A program made the translations under genes and the position numbers. Source: Candidatus Bathyarchaeota archaeon (GTDB lineage Archaea > Thermoproteota > Bathyarchaeia > Bathyarchaeales > UBA233). From it: a DNA stretch of 54,031 nucleotides. The stretch is from positions 1 through 54,031 of the forward strand of contig JANXEP010000070.1 of NCBI GenBank assembly GCA_025057795.1, in the 5' to 3' direction. Below the pieces are notes generated by a model. It made no database searches. It saw only the letters and a program-made list of their open reading frames with translations, and was not told where the DNA came from. Numbering within the stretch: the first letter of the stretch is position 1; each line of letters opens with the position of its first letter. This document shows, piece by piece, positions 33,957-42,329 of the stretch.

Positions 33957-34391
33957 ATGGCAAAACATACATATGTATATGCAAACGTGTATGACTCGCG
34001 AAACGCTGAGAAGGCACGCCTAGGAGACAACGTTCGCATTTTCCCAGTAAGTAGAACTTCAATACTTGTTAAGGTGACCAACGGGGAGGAAGCGCAAAAA
34101 ATAGTGAAGAGAATACCCGGCATGAGAAAAATATTATTGCAGTATGATGTTGACAGCAATTCATGCCACGGCTGCAACAACTGTGTGGCAGCGTGTCCGG
34201 CGAACGTGCCAGACGAGCTTATAACAAGCTGGGATGAACCTTTTACAACGGACAAGTATGTTCTCAGAATTGTTAATGGAGATGTTTCACCAAATAAAGT
34301 GGACAAATGCAGAAGGGTTACAGGAGATAAGAACTGCCAGACATGTATTTTGGCATGTCCGCGTAAGGCTATAGAAGTTAAAAGTTATTAA
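33957..34391 (+). CDS. Ferredoxin-type electron carrier of the Fwd operon (FwdF/G-like)
   Basis: 144 residues. The first 65 residues form an unrecognised N-terminal domain; then come two [4Fe-4S] motifs, C-H-G-C-N-N-C-V-A-A-C-P (from Cys70) and C-(x8)-C-Q-T-C-I-L-A-C-P. It is last in the Fwd operon, 60 bases after fwdA, and probably replaces the FwdF/FwdG polyferredoxins of methanogens. The N-terminal domain is unusual for a simple ferredoxin and may attach it to the complex. Confidence 0.8.
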   Translation: MAKHTYVYANVYDSRNAEKARLGDNVRIFPVSRTSILVKVTNGEEAQKIVKRIPGMRKILLQYDVDSNSCHGCNNCVAACPANVPDELITSWDEPFTTDKYVLRIVNGDVSPNKVDKCRRVTGDKNCQTCILACPRKAIEVKSY

Positions 34392-34419
34392 CAAATCTTG
34401 CAATAAAAAAGAGAAGGGG

Positions 34420-35646
34420 TTAGCTGCGGTCCACAAAGTTTCTGCAGGCGCCTCTGCCGTCAAAAACCACTTCTTCTGTACAACGGTGAAGCAGGGTGAT
34501 TGCTCCTTCTGGGCATAAGGCAACACATATTCCGCATCCGTAGCAGTTTTCGTCTTTTATTTCAACCCTTGCCTCTTCTGGAACAACTTTGAAGACTTCA
34601 TGTAAACAGAATTCTTCACATCGGATGCATTCTCTAGGTTTGCATAGGCTAGTGTCAATAGTTGGCATGTACTCAGCGCCGGATTCTGTTGTCGGCTGAA
34701 AAGCCTTGTCGGATAGGAACGGGTCCTTTATCCTTTTAGCTGCTTTACCCCTGAAGCTTTCAATGTCTTGATAACCCTTCGTTTCCATCCAGCTTTGGAT
34801 ACCCTCAATTATGTTTCCTATCTGCTTGTAGCCGAAACGTTGTATTCCATAGCAGATGCTTACGCCTTTACAGCCCATCAGCAAGTATTGGATGACATCC
34901 TCAGCTTCGGTTGCATGGTCAATCGCAATCAAGTTTGCTTTTGGATATGCACACGCAACGCTTGCGGAAACTGCAAGGCTTAAGGGAAGCATGGATTTGC
35001 CAAACATGGTGTTGGAAGCCCAGTTGATTCCATAAGGCTCTTCAATTTCAGGGTCAACAAGCATACCCTTGGGCATCTGTGTGTACACGCTTATCGCTTT
35101 AACGCCAGCTTGCATCAGCTTTTTCAAAAATTGACCGTCATAACTCCACGAGTTTATTCGGGCTATTACTGGAACACCAACATTCTTCACCGAATCTATG
35201 ACCTTTGCCGCATCTTCGTCTTTGAGGTGAAACATACTGAGTTCCAGAGCGTCCGCTTGCGAGGCAAAATCCTTCACCAACTTCACTGTGAAGTCCAAAT
35301 TGGAAGAGGCTAGTACGCTTACTATGAGGGGTACTCCGGCTCCGGCGCATAACTTGCGCAGTGAAGGAACATGCTTTTTTAAAGCTTCTTCAAATGGCAC
35401 AGCTGAATATTCTGCTAAAGTGAAGAACATGTCTAGGTCTGGAAAGAGCCTCTGAGGCCCTATTATGTAGGGTCTAGGTCTGAAAACATCTTCTTTTCTA
35501 CCAGTGTACGTTGGCGTTATCACTCCGCCCGCTCCATGAGCGAGGCACTTCTCCAGCATCTCGGGATATTCATTAACAATGGTAGGTCCTACCAAAATTG
35601 GGTTTTTGAACATCAAACTTTCCAATTTTACGGTTAAGTCAACCAT
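34420..35646 (-). CDS. Dihydroorotate-dehydrogenase-like flavoprotein fused to 2[4Fe-4S] ferredoxin (PreA-like)
   Basis: 408 residues. Residues 1-300 form an FMN-binding TIM barrel of the DHOD/PreA class; residues 335-390 hold two ferredoxin motifs, C-(x4)-C-I-R-C-E-E-F-C and C-Y-G-C-G-I-C-V-A-L-C-P-E. Dihydropyrimidine dehydrogenase PreA has this order, but there is no PreT partner or pyrimidine gene nearby. An FMN/Fe-S protein of this type could reduce or oxidise an activated ring or enoyl-CoA. It forms an operon with the upstream OYE-family gene, 13 bases apart. Confidence 0.82.
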   Translation of the reverse strand: MVDLTVKLESLMFKNPILVGPTIVNEYPEMLEKCLAHGAGGVITPTYTGRKEDVFRPRPYIIGPQRLFPDLDMFFTLAEYSAVPFEEALKKHVPSLRKLCAGAGVPLIVSVLASSNLDFTVKLVKDFASQADALELSMFHLKDEDAAKVIDSVKNVGVPVIARINSWSYDGQFLKKLMQAGVKAISVYTQMPKGMLVDPEIEEPYGINWASNTMFGKSMLPLSLAVSASVACAYPKANLIAIDHATEAEDVIQYLLMGCKGVSICYGIQRFGYKQIGNIIEGIQSWMETKGYQDIESFRGKAAKRIKDPFLSDKAFQPTTESGAEYMPTIDTSLCKPRECIRCEEFCLHEVFKVVPEEARVEIKDENCYGCGICVALCPEGAITLLHRCTEEVVFDGRGACRNFVDRS

Positions 35647-35659
35647 ACCCTATCACCTC

Positions 35660-36844
35660 TTAGGGATCGTAGGGGGCTTGGTCGTCGCTCCCCTTAGGCC
35701 ATTTAATGCAGCGTATTGGACCGATTCTAGGCCCAGTCCACCTTCTGTAGCAGTGATTACCATACTCGCATACGATTATGTCCTTCCATTTACCTTCCTT
35801 AGCCTTCTTAGGCCACTCTGGATCGCACACAAGGGGTCTGCAAAGCCCTATAAGGTCTGCTTTTCCAGCCCTCAATATTTCCTCTGCAACGTCAGGTGTT
35901 GGAATCTTGCCAGCAGTCATTACAGGAATATTATGCCCGGCGGCTACAAGGGCACTTTTTATGGCTTCTGCAATGTAAACGTTTACAGCGGTAGGCATCC
36001 AATACCATGGAAAACTTCGCTGGCCGCTGTACCCGGAATATGGGTCGGGAACTCCAGGCTGGGTCTCGGTTTTCCCGTGGAAAACTGCTGCGTCCTCGAA
36101 TTTGCCGCCGACGGATATGCTGAGATAGTCAAGCCCCTCCTCAGCTAGCTTTATAGAGATTGGTATTGTGTCTTGGAGGGTGTTGCCCCCTGATATGAAT
36201 TCGTCGCCGTTTATCCTTGCACCTACAACGAAGTCTTTTCCAACAGCTTCCCTAACAGCTCTGAGAACTTCTATGGGGAATCTTAGTCTCCCTTCGAGAG
36301 TTCGGCCATACATGTCTGTTCTTTTGTTGCTTAGCCTAGATAGGAGAGAAGCCATCGTGTAGGCATGGGCATAGTGAAGCTCAACGCCATCATAACCGGC
36401 TTTCTTAGCCCTTATTGCTCCAGCCACAAATTGAGCTTTAATGACCTGCAAGTCTTCATATGTTAAGTCTTCCACTTTTTGCCGGTATCCCGAGCGAGAC
36501 AATTTGAGAAAGTGTGTTAGCTGTATGAAAAGTTTAGTTTTACTCTCTGAGTGAATCAGATCCGCTAGTTCTTTTAGACCTGGCACAAACTCGTCTGAAT
36601 TTATTCTGCATACATGTCCACTTTTGCTGGGGGTTACTGCAACTCCTCCTAAGATTATTAGGCCTAGCCCTGCCTTAGCCCTTCGTAGATTGAACTTTTT
36701 GAAAAGGTCGCTTACATATCCCTCGGGGGTCATTTCAAGGTCTGTTGGAGCAAAGGCTATGCGGTTTTCCAGCGTTATTGGACCTACTTTTATTGGCGAG
36801 AATAACATCATTTCGCTTGTGGATTGCTCTTGAACTTTTGCCAT
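35660..36844 (-). CDS. Old-yellow-enzyme family flavoprotein (single-domain 2,4-dienoyl-CoA-reductase-like)
   Basis: 394 residues with the OYE barrel: G-P-I-T-L-E-N-R-I near the start, H-Y-A-H-A-Y in the substrate pocket (family H-x-A-H) and E-I-L-R-A-G-K-A-D-L-I-G-L-C-R at the C-terminal phosphate site. The full bacterial dienoyl-CoA reductase has a Cys cluster and a second FAD/NAD domain. Here the FAD domain is absent and the Cys cluster is degenerate (C-E-Y-G-N-H-C, then a lone C), so a 4Fe-4S cluster is uncertain. Context suggests reduction of an unsaturated alicyclic CoA ester; this is inference. Confidence 0.82.
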   Translation of the reverse strand: MAKVQEQSTSEMMLFSPIKVGPITLENRIAFAPTDLEMTPEGYVSDLFKKFNLRRAKAGLGLIILGGVAVTPSKSGHVCRINSDEFVPGLKELADLIHSESKTKLFIQLTHFLKLSRSGYRQKVEDLTYEDLQVIKAQFVAGAIRAKKAGYDGVELHYAHAYTMASLLSRLSNKRTDMYGRTLEGRLRFPIEVLRAVREAVGKDFVVGARINGDEFISGGNTLQDTIPISIKLAEEGLDYLSISVGGKFEDAAVFHGKTETQPGVPDPYSGYSGQRSFPWYWMPTAVNVYIAEAIKSALVAAGHNIPVMTAGKIPTPDVAEEILRAGKADLIGLCRPLVCDPEWPKKAKEGKWKDIIVCEYGNHCYRRWTGPRIGPIRCIKWPKGSDDQAPYDP

Positions 36845-37024
36845 ACTTATCCAACTCCGGTTGTAGAATGACTTCTAAATTCGGTTGCTATTTTAAGCTT
36901 TTGGTAATCTCCAGGCTATAGAGAAGATGTTTGGATATAACTGTGGAATGTCGAATTTTCGATGGAAAGCATTATATACCGAGTTCTTATATTGTGGTGC
37001 TTCAAGCTCAAAGAGGTGTTCTCC

Positions 37025-39073
37025 TTGACAGCTGAAGAGAAAATCGTGAAAACTGATTGCGCCATGTGCTATCACAGCTGCGGGATTAATGTTCACGTCA
37101 GAGATGGAAGAATCGTTAAAGTTGAGGGTATGCTAGAGCATCCCCTAAACCAGGGTGAAATCTGTCCTAGAGCGCAAGCGATTCCAAGTTTTGTTTATGC
37201 CTCTGACCGGTTAAAGTATCCTATGGAGCGGACAGAGAACGGTTGGAGAAGGATTACTTGGGACGAAGCCATAAGCAAAATATCTGCCAAACTGACGGAG
37301 ATTAAGGAGAAGTATGGGCCTAATGCTTTGGCGGTTTTCTGCGGTTCAGTGGGAGTTGAGAACCTAGAACTTTCAACCTTTGCACATGAATTCCTCGCCG
37401 CCTACGGCTCACCAAACTTCATCTCTGTTGAGAGCATTTGTTTCCGTGCCAGAATCCTCGCCAGAATGATGACCTTTGGAATGTATCCCGTTGAGGAGCC
37501 CGAAAAAGCAAGCTGCGTCGTGCTTTGGGGCCACAACCCCGACAGCTCCAACATGCCCCTTGCCAAATACTTGTACAAGGCGGTGAATGAAAAAGGCGTC
37601 AAAATTATAGTTATTGATCCTAGACGTATACCCATAGCTAATAAAGGGTTACACCTTCAGATCAGGCCAGGCACTGACCTTTTCTTGGCTCTGGCCGCCA
37701 TAAACGTCATCATAAATGAGGGACTTTATGACGAAGAATTCGTGAATAAGTGGACTTTGGGTTTTGACAGGCTTAGGGAACACGTGAAAAACTACACTCC
37801 GGAAAAAGTGGAGGAAATATGCGGAGTGCCCGCAAGCGACGTCAAAAAGTTCGCCAGAATATATGCAACAACAAAGCCAGCGTGCATCGTTCAAGGCATT
37901 AATACGCTTGACCAGTCAGTTAACGGAATTCAGAACTCCCGCGCCCTGGCAATTTTGCAAACAATTACTGGCAACATTCAGGTTCCAGGCGGATGGACCA
38001 GAGTTCCAAGACTGCGCTTCGGCATAAAGCTTTCCCTTGTAGATAAACCCATGGGAGCCGACGAGTACCCATTGTTTTATGAAATTTGGGGGAGAAAAGC
38101 AGCCTTTGGTCAAGCGATGCTCTTTCCAGACATGGTGATTTCCGGCAAACCATACCCCGTCAAAGCGCTCATAGTGACAGGCGGCAACCCGGCGCTCACA
38201 ATGCCTGAGTCTGAAAAGTTTAGAGAGGCCCTTAAAAGGTTGGATTTCCTCGTCGTCATGGATCTTTTCATGAGCGAGACGGCAGAGCTTGCCAATATTG
38301 TGCTTCCAGCATGCAGCTTTCTTGAAAAAACCGGCATAGCCTACGACTATGGGGTCTGCCACGGCCTCCCCTATGTCCTGTTACGCAAGAAAGCTATAGA
38401 GCCTATAGGAGAATGTTGGCCCGAATGGAAGTTTTGGACAGAGCTCGGCAAGAAAATGGGATATGCGGAAAAGTTCCCATGGAAAACGGACGAAGACGTT
38501 GTCAATTACCAGTTGGAGGGAACAGGCATAACTCTGGAGCAGCTTAAGGCGGAGCCTTCTGGTTTCTTCTTCACTCCCAAGGAGTACGGTGTGAAAGGTT
38601 TCGGAACACCCTCTGGAAAGGTAGAGATTTACTCCGACACGTTAGAGAAGTACGGATATGATCCGCTGCCAACCCCGAGAAAATCCCCCTACAGCCCACA
38701 TGGCAAAAGCGAACTTGCTAAGGAATACCCGCTAATTCTAACCACCGGAGCGCGTGTTTTGGAGTATACCCATACCCAAATGCGAAACATTCCTGAACTG
38801 CGGGCAAGAGTGCCTGACCCCCTCGCCGAAATTCATCCAAGCACCGCTTCACAATATGGAATAGTAGACGGAGAAACCGTCATTGTGGAGACGAAAAAGG
38901 GCAGAATAAAGATCAAAGTCAAGTGTTCTGAGGATATCATGCCCGGAGTGGTCTCCATCCCCCATGGATGGGAACAAGCAAACGTGAACTTCTTAACCGA
39001 CTTAGAAGCCCGCGATCCAATATCAGGATATCCAGAGCTTAAGGCACTGCGCTGCAGAATAAGAAAGCTTTAA
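37025..39073 (+). CDS. Acetylene-hydratase-like molybdopterin oxidoreductase family protein
   Basis: 682 residues of the DMSO reductase superfamily. N-terminal [4Fe-4S] ligands: C-A-M-C-Y-H-S-C and the Cys of E-I-C-P-R. The Mo/W-ligand Cys is in S-V-E-S-I-C-F-R. The closest sequences I can recall are acetylene hydratase and pyrogallol hydroxytransferase-like proteins, through segments such as I-I-V-I-D-P-R-R, P-Y-P-V-K-A, and G-T-P-S-G-K-V-E-I-Y-S. No beta subunit gene follows. TTG 37025 with SD GAGGTG at 37013-37018 is a better start than ATG 36962, whose extra 21 residues do not belong to the family. Substrate unknown; hydration or hydroxyl transfer is possible. Confidence 0.85.
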   Translation: MTAEEKIVKTDCAMCYHSCGINVHVRDGRIVKVEGMLEHPLNQGEICPRAQAIPSFVYASDRLKYPMERTENGWRRITWDEAISKISAKLTEIKEKYGPNALAVFCGSVGVENLELSTFAHEFLAAYGSPNFISVESICFRARILARMMTFGMYPVEEPEKASCVVLWGHNPDSSNMPLAKYLYKAVNEKGVKIIVIDPRRIPIANKGLHLQIRPGTDLFLALAAINVIINEGLYDEEFVNKWTLGFDRLREHVKNYTPEKVEEICGVPASDVKKFARIYATTKPACIVQGINTLDQSVNGIQNSRALAILQTITGNIQVPGGWTRVPRLRFGIKLSLVDKPMGADEYPLFYEIWGRKAAFGQAMLFPDMVISGKPYPVKALIVTGGNPALTMPESEKFREALKRLDFLVVMDLFMSETAELANIVLPACSFLEKTGIAYDYGVCHGLPYVLLRKKAIEPIGECWPEWKFWTELGKKMGYAEKFPWKTDEDVVNYQLEGTGITLEQLKAEPSGFFFTPKEYGVKGFGTPSGKVEIYSDTLEKYGYDPLPTPRKSPYSPHGKSELAKEYPLILTTGARVLEYTHTQMRNIPELRARVPDPLAEIHPSTASQYGIVDGETVIVETKKGRIKIKVKCSEDIMPGVVSIPHGWEQANVNFLTDLEARDPISGYPELKALRCRIRKL

Positions 39074-39103
39074 CCAGAGATAAAGGATAACAGTGTTTAA
39101 CGG

Positions 39104-39886
39104 ATGGTAATATGGTTGAGCTATAAGAACATCATTTATGAAAGCGTCGGCGGATGCGCCAGAATCACGATTAACAGGCCCCCATTAAACATCGTTAACA
39201 TAGAAACACTGATTGAGTTGGACGCAGCCCTGGAAAAAGCAAAAAAAGACCCCTCAGCAGCCGTTGTAATAATTACAAGCGCCGGGGAAAAAGCGTTCAG
39301 CGCCGGGCTAGACGTAAAAGACCATCTTCCAGACAAAATCAGCGAAGCGCTCAACGCGTTCAACAAGGTCTTCTACATGTTAAGGGATGTTGACAAACCC
39401 ACTTTGGCTGTTGTCAAGGGCTATGCGTTAGGCGGAGGATGCGAACTAGCTATTGGATGCGACATGATTGTGGCTTCAGAAAACGCTCAGTTCGGGCTTC
39501 CAGAAATAACCGTGGGGGTTATGCCCCCGGTGGCAATTGCTCTTTTGCCACGCTTAATTGGAAGGAAAAAAGCGTTTGAATTAATATTGACTGGCGACAC
39601 AATAAGCGCGGTTGAAGCCAAACAAATAGGCTTAGTTAACGCAGTAGCGCCAGCGGAAAAGCTCGAAGAAACCGTGAAAGTCCTTATCGAGAAGCTAAAA
39701 AGCAAAAGTCCAGCGGTGCTTAAAATCGCACGCAAAGCCCTATACGAGGGATTCGACTTAGAATTCAGCAAAGCCCTAGAAAAAGTTACAGAAATCTACC
39801 TCAAAACGCTCATGCAAACAGAAGACGCTCTAGAGGGCTTGAAAGCATTTCTAGAGAAAAGAAAACCAGTCTGGAAAGGAAAGTAA
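39104..39886 (+). CDS. Cyclohexa-1,5-diene-1-carbonyl-CoA hydratase-like crotonase (Dch / BamR)
   Basis: Candidate for the first step after ring reduction in the benzoyl-CoA pathway: hydration of the dienoyl-CoA to 6-hydroxycyclohex-1-ene-1-carbonyl-CoA. 260 residues, close to the usual length of Dch. Both crotonase glutamates are present, Glu114 (G-G-G-C-E-L) and Glu134 (G-L-P-E-I), followed by G-V-M-P-P-V-A where ordinary hydratases have I-P-G-A-G-G-T. The P-P-V-A segment is, from memory, typical of Dch. The neighbouring Had- and Oah-like genes raise confidence greatly; alone it could be any crotonase. Confidence 0.78.
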   Translation: MVIWLSYKNIIYESVGGCARITINRPPLNIVNIETLIELDAALEKAKKDPSAAVVIITSAGEKAFSAGLDVKDHLPDKISEALNAFNKVFYMLRDVDKPTLAVVKGYALGGGCELAIGCDMIVASENAQFGLPEITVGVMPPVAIALLPRLIGRKKAFELILTGDTISAVEAKQIGLVNAVAPAEKLEETVKVLIEKLKSKSPAVLKIARKALYEGFDLEFSKALEKVTEIYLKTLMQTEDALEGLKAFLEKRKPVWKGK

Positions 39887-39938
39887 CATTACCACCCAAC
39901 ATTACCATTTTCAACAACAAAAAGAGAAGGGGGATACT

Positions 39939-41045
39939 TTAAAAGTCCGGCGTCAAAACAACCCGTTTTGATAGTTTCCCTTGATGCGACTCTTCAAAAG
40001 CCTCTTTAATCTGGCTCATTGGCCTAAGTTCAGTGAAAGGCCTTATTTGAATTGTCCTGTTTAGTACCATCTCCAAAACTTTAGGATAATATTTTGGCAG
40101 GCAGCCCCATGTGCCCAGTATGTCCGCATCAAAAGCCATAAGCCTCGAAAGGCTGAACTCGTTTTTCTGCGTGCCATAGCCTATCACAACAAGCTTTCCT
40201 ACAAAGGACAAAAGGTTGAGGGCTATTGCTTGGCCAGCAGGTGAACCTGTAGACTCGAAGATTATCCAACCGTAGTGGCTTGGAAGGCCGTGGGCTTTAC
40301 AGATTTCTCTAAACTCGTTGCGAACATCGTTCTCGTTCTTGCCAGCAGAGTTTATGACAAAATCCGCGCCGTACTTGAGGGCCCTTTCAAGCTTCTCCGG
40401 GTTGCGCCCAATACCAACAACAGTTTTTGCCCCGAAAGCCTTCGCCATCTGAGCCACATAACACCCCACACCGCCAGTAACGCCGACCACAACCACATTG
40501 TCTCCGGGCTTAAGTCCAGCTTTGACACAAGCCTGATACGGTGTGGTTACCGCATCGGCTATAACCGCAAGTTCAGCCAACTGGAAATCTCCACGATCTT
40601 TAACCACACATAGGTCTTCAGCGGGAACGGGAATGTGACTTGCGAAACCACCATAAATGCCGAGGCTGTTTCCAGGCATTTTCTGAGCTAAACACCTGTT
40701 TCCTCTTCCGGCAGCGCAAATCTCACACTTGTTACATGGCATGACAGCGGGTACAATGACTTCCTTGCCTAAAAGGCGGCTGTCGCCGGCAACCACCGTG
40801 CCGCTTATCTCGTGTCCAAGAATGAGCGGAGGCTTAGTCACCGTGGGAACACCGTCATAGAAGTAGCTTATGTCAGTGTGGCATACCCCACAACCCGCTA
40901 CCTCGACCAGCACTTCTCCGGGTTTAAGTTGAGGCACTGGAATTTCGGTTTTTTCAAGTTTACCCTCAATCACCTTACCAGTTTGCGGGTCTTTCGTCCA
41001 AGGCTGCACCATCATCCACGCTTTTATTTTATCAGGCAAACTCAT
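39939..41045 (-). CDS. 6-Hydroxycyclohex-1-ene-1-carbonyl-CoA dehydrogenase-like (Had / BamQ)
   Basis: NAD-dependent oxidation of the Dch product to the 6-oxo compound. 368 residues, which I recall as the same length as the Thauera enzyme, and the N-terminal half strongly resembles it: I-K-A-W-M-M-V-Q-P, Y-F-Y-D-G-V-P-T-V-T-K-P-P-L and A-V-M-P-C-N-K-C-E. Catalytic zinc ligands are Cys52 and His78; the structural zinc loop is C-N-K-C-E-I-C-(x6)-C; the Rossmann motif is G-V-T-G-G-V-G. It is convergent with the Dch-like gene and divergent from the Oah-like gene. This is the most specific match of the three. Confidence 0.87.
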   Translation of the reverse strand: MSLPDKIKAWMMVQPWTKDPQTGKVIEGKLEKTEIPVPQLKPGEVLVEVAGCGVCHTDISYFYDGVPTVTKPPLILGHEISGTVVAGDSRLLGKEVIVPAVMPCNKCEICAAGRGNRCLAQKMPGNSLGIYGGFASHIPVPAEDLCVVKDRGDFQLAELAVIADAVTTPYQACVKAGLKPGDNVVVVGVTGGVGCYVAQMAKAFGAKTVVGIGRNPEKLERALKYGADFVINSAGKNENDVRNEFREICKAHGLPSHYGWIIFESTGSPAGQAIALNLLSFVGKLVVIGYGTQKNEFSLSRLMAFDADILGTWGCLPKYYPKVLEMVLNRTIQIRPFTELRPMSQIKEAFEESHQGKLSKRVVLTPDF

Positions 41046-41212
41046 GGAATTTCCACCCGGATTAGACGTAACATTTCTCGCTTATTAGACTTTTGAGTTT
41101 GCAGTTCGCTGTGCAACCCTGCTCGCCAATCACAAGAGGCAAAAATGGCTGAACAACTTTTAAATATCAAGCCATTGATATTAAAACTCCCTAACTCGAG
41201 GTGAGGTTGCAT

Positions 41213-42181
41213 ATGCAGAGAGAATTTGATTGGCAACCCGACAAAGACCCCAAAAAATGGCGCACAGTAATATACGACCCGAAATGGTACGACTATACAG
41301 CGTGTATTGCAATCAACAACCCTGACGAAATGAACTCATACGTTTTAGGAACCCTAAAAGAGCTATGCGCAGCCTATGAGAAAGCAATGGGCGACGATTC
41401 AGTACAGTTCATAGTAATGACGGGTGTCGGAGACAAAGCATTCTGCACAGGCGGAAACGTACATGAATACGCTCAGATATACAATAGGAAACCTTGGAAA
41501 TTCTGGGAGTGGGGAGAATACTATGCAAGGGTGTTTGACTTAATATTCCACTGTGGAAAGCCAGTAATTGCAAGGGTAAACGGAGCAGTTGCAGGAGGAG
41601 GTTGGGAGTTCGTTTCAGCCTGCGACATGGCCATCGCGGTTGACTATGCAAGGTTCATTTCTCCAGGTCCACGGGTCGGCATGACCTCAATAGGAGGACT
41701 TTCACAGTGGCTTCCACTGCATATGAGCATAAAGAAAGCTGCAGAAATGGTCTTGCTGAGCACAGAAATGAACGCGGAAGAAGCCTTGAAACATGGCGTA
41801 GTCAACGCGGTGGTGCCTAAAGATAAACTAGACGAGAAAGTAAAGGAATACATTGACAGAATGAAGAAGCTCTCTCCCTCAAGCCTATGGTACTACAAAG
41901 TCCACCTCAACTGGTGGAGAGAACTCGTCTGGCGCCCAACGTGGGAACACGGTAAAGCATGGTTCTCACTTAACATTGGAGCAATGGAACCTTCAGAAGG
42001 ACTATGGGCATTCAAGGAAAAAAGAAAAACAGAAATGGAAAAAATACGCAGTTTCATCGCAACAGGAGGAGACCCGAGAGTCCCTTACGGCCCATATCTG
42101 CGCAAATGCGCAAAATGCGGAGCCGAATACCTACCGGAACAATCAAGATACTGTCTACGATGCGGAGCCAAACTTGAATAA
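41213..42181 (+). CDS. 6-Oxocyclohex-1-ene-1-carbonyl-CoA hydrolase-like, with added zinc ribbon (Oah / BamA)
   Basis: Opens the ring to 3-hydroxypimelyl-CoA. 322 residues. Family-specific features: G-V-G-D-K-A-F-C-T-G-G-N followed by E-Y-A, C-G-K-P-V-I-A-R-V-N-G, Glu132 in G-G-G-W-E-F kept while the second crotonase Glu is replaced in P-G-P-R-V-G, and G-K-A-W-F-S-L-N matching the C-terminal R-A-W-L-A-L-N of BamA. It is shorter than BamA (about 375) and ends in a zinc ribbon (Cys299, Cys302, Cys314, Cys317) that I do not know from other family members. SD GGTGAGG at 41200-41206 fixes ATG 41213 over GTG 41201. Confidence 0.85.
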   Translation: MQREFDWQPDKDPKKWRTVIYDPKWYDYTACIAINNPDEMNSYVLGTLKELCAAYEKAMGDDSVQFIVMTGVGDKAFCTGGNVHEYAQIYNRKPWKFWEWGEYYARVFDLIFHCGKPVIARVNGAVAGGGWEFVSACDMAIAVDYARFISPGPRVGMTSIGGLSQWLPLHMSIKKAAEMVLLSTEMNAEEALKHGVVNAVVPKDKLDEKVKEYIDRMKKLSPSSLWYYKVHLNWWRELVWRPTWEHGKAWFSLNIGAMEPSEGLWAFKEKRKTEMEKIRSFIATGGDPRVPYGPYLRKCAKCGAEYLPEQSRYCLRCGAKLE

Positions 42182-42329
42182 TTCTCACTTCCAAACATTT
42201 TTTCATCCTTTAATTCTCGTCGCCGTGTAGGCTCTTTCAGCACCCATAAGAAGACAAATTAAACTTTTAAGCAGTACATTGACAATAGAACCTGAGTGCG
42301 CTTATGGGAAATCTTTTCAAATATAAGTT

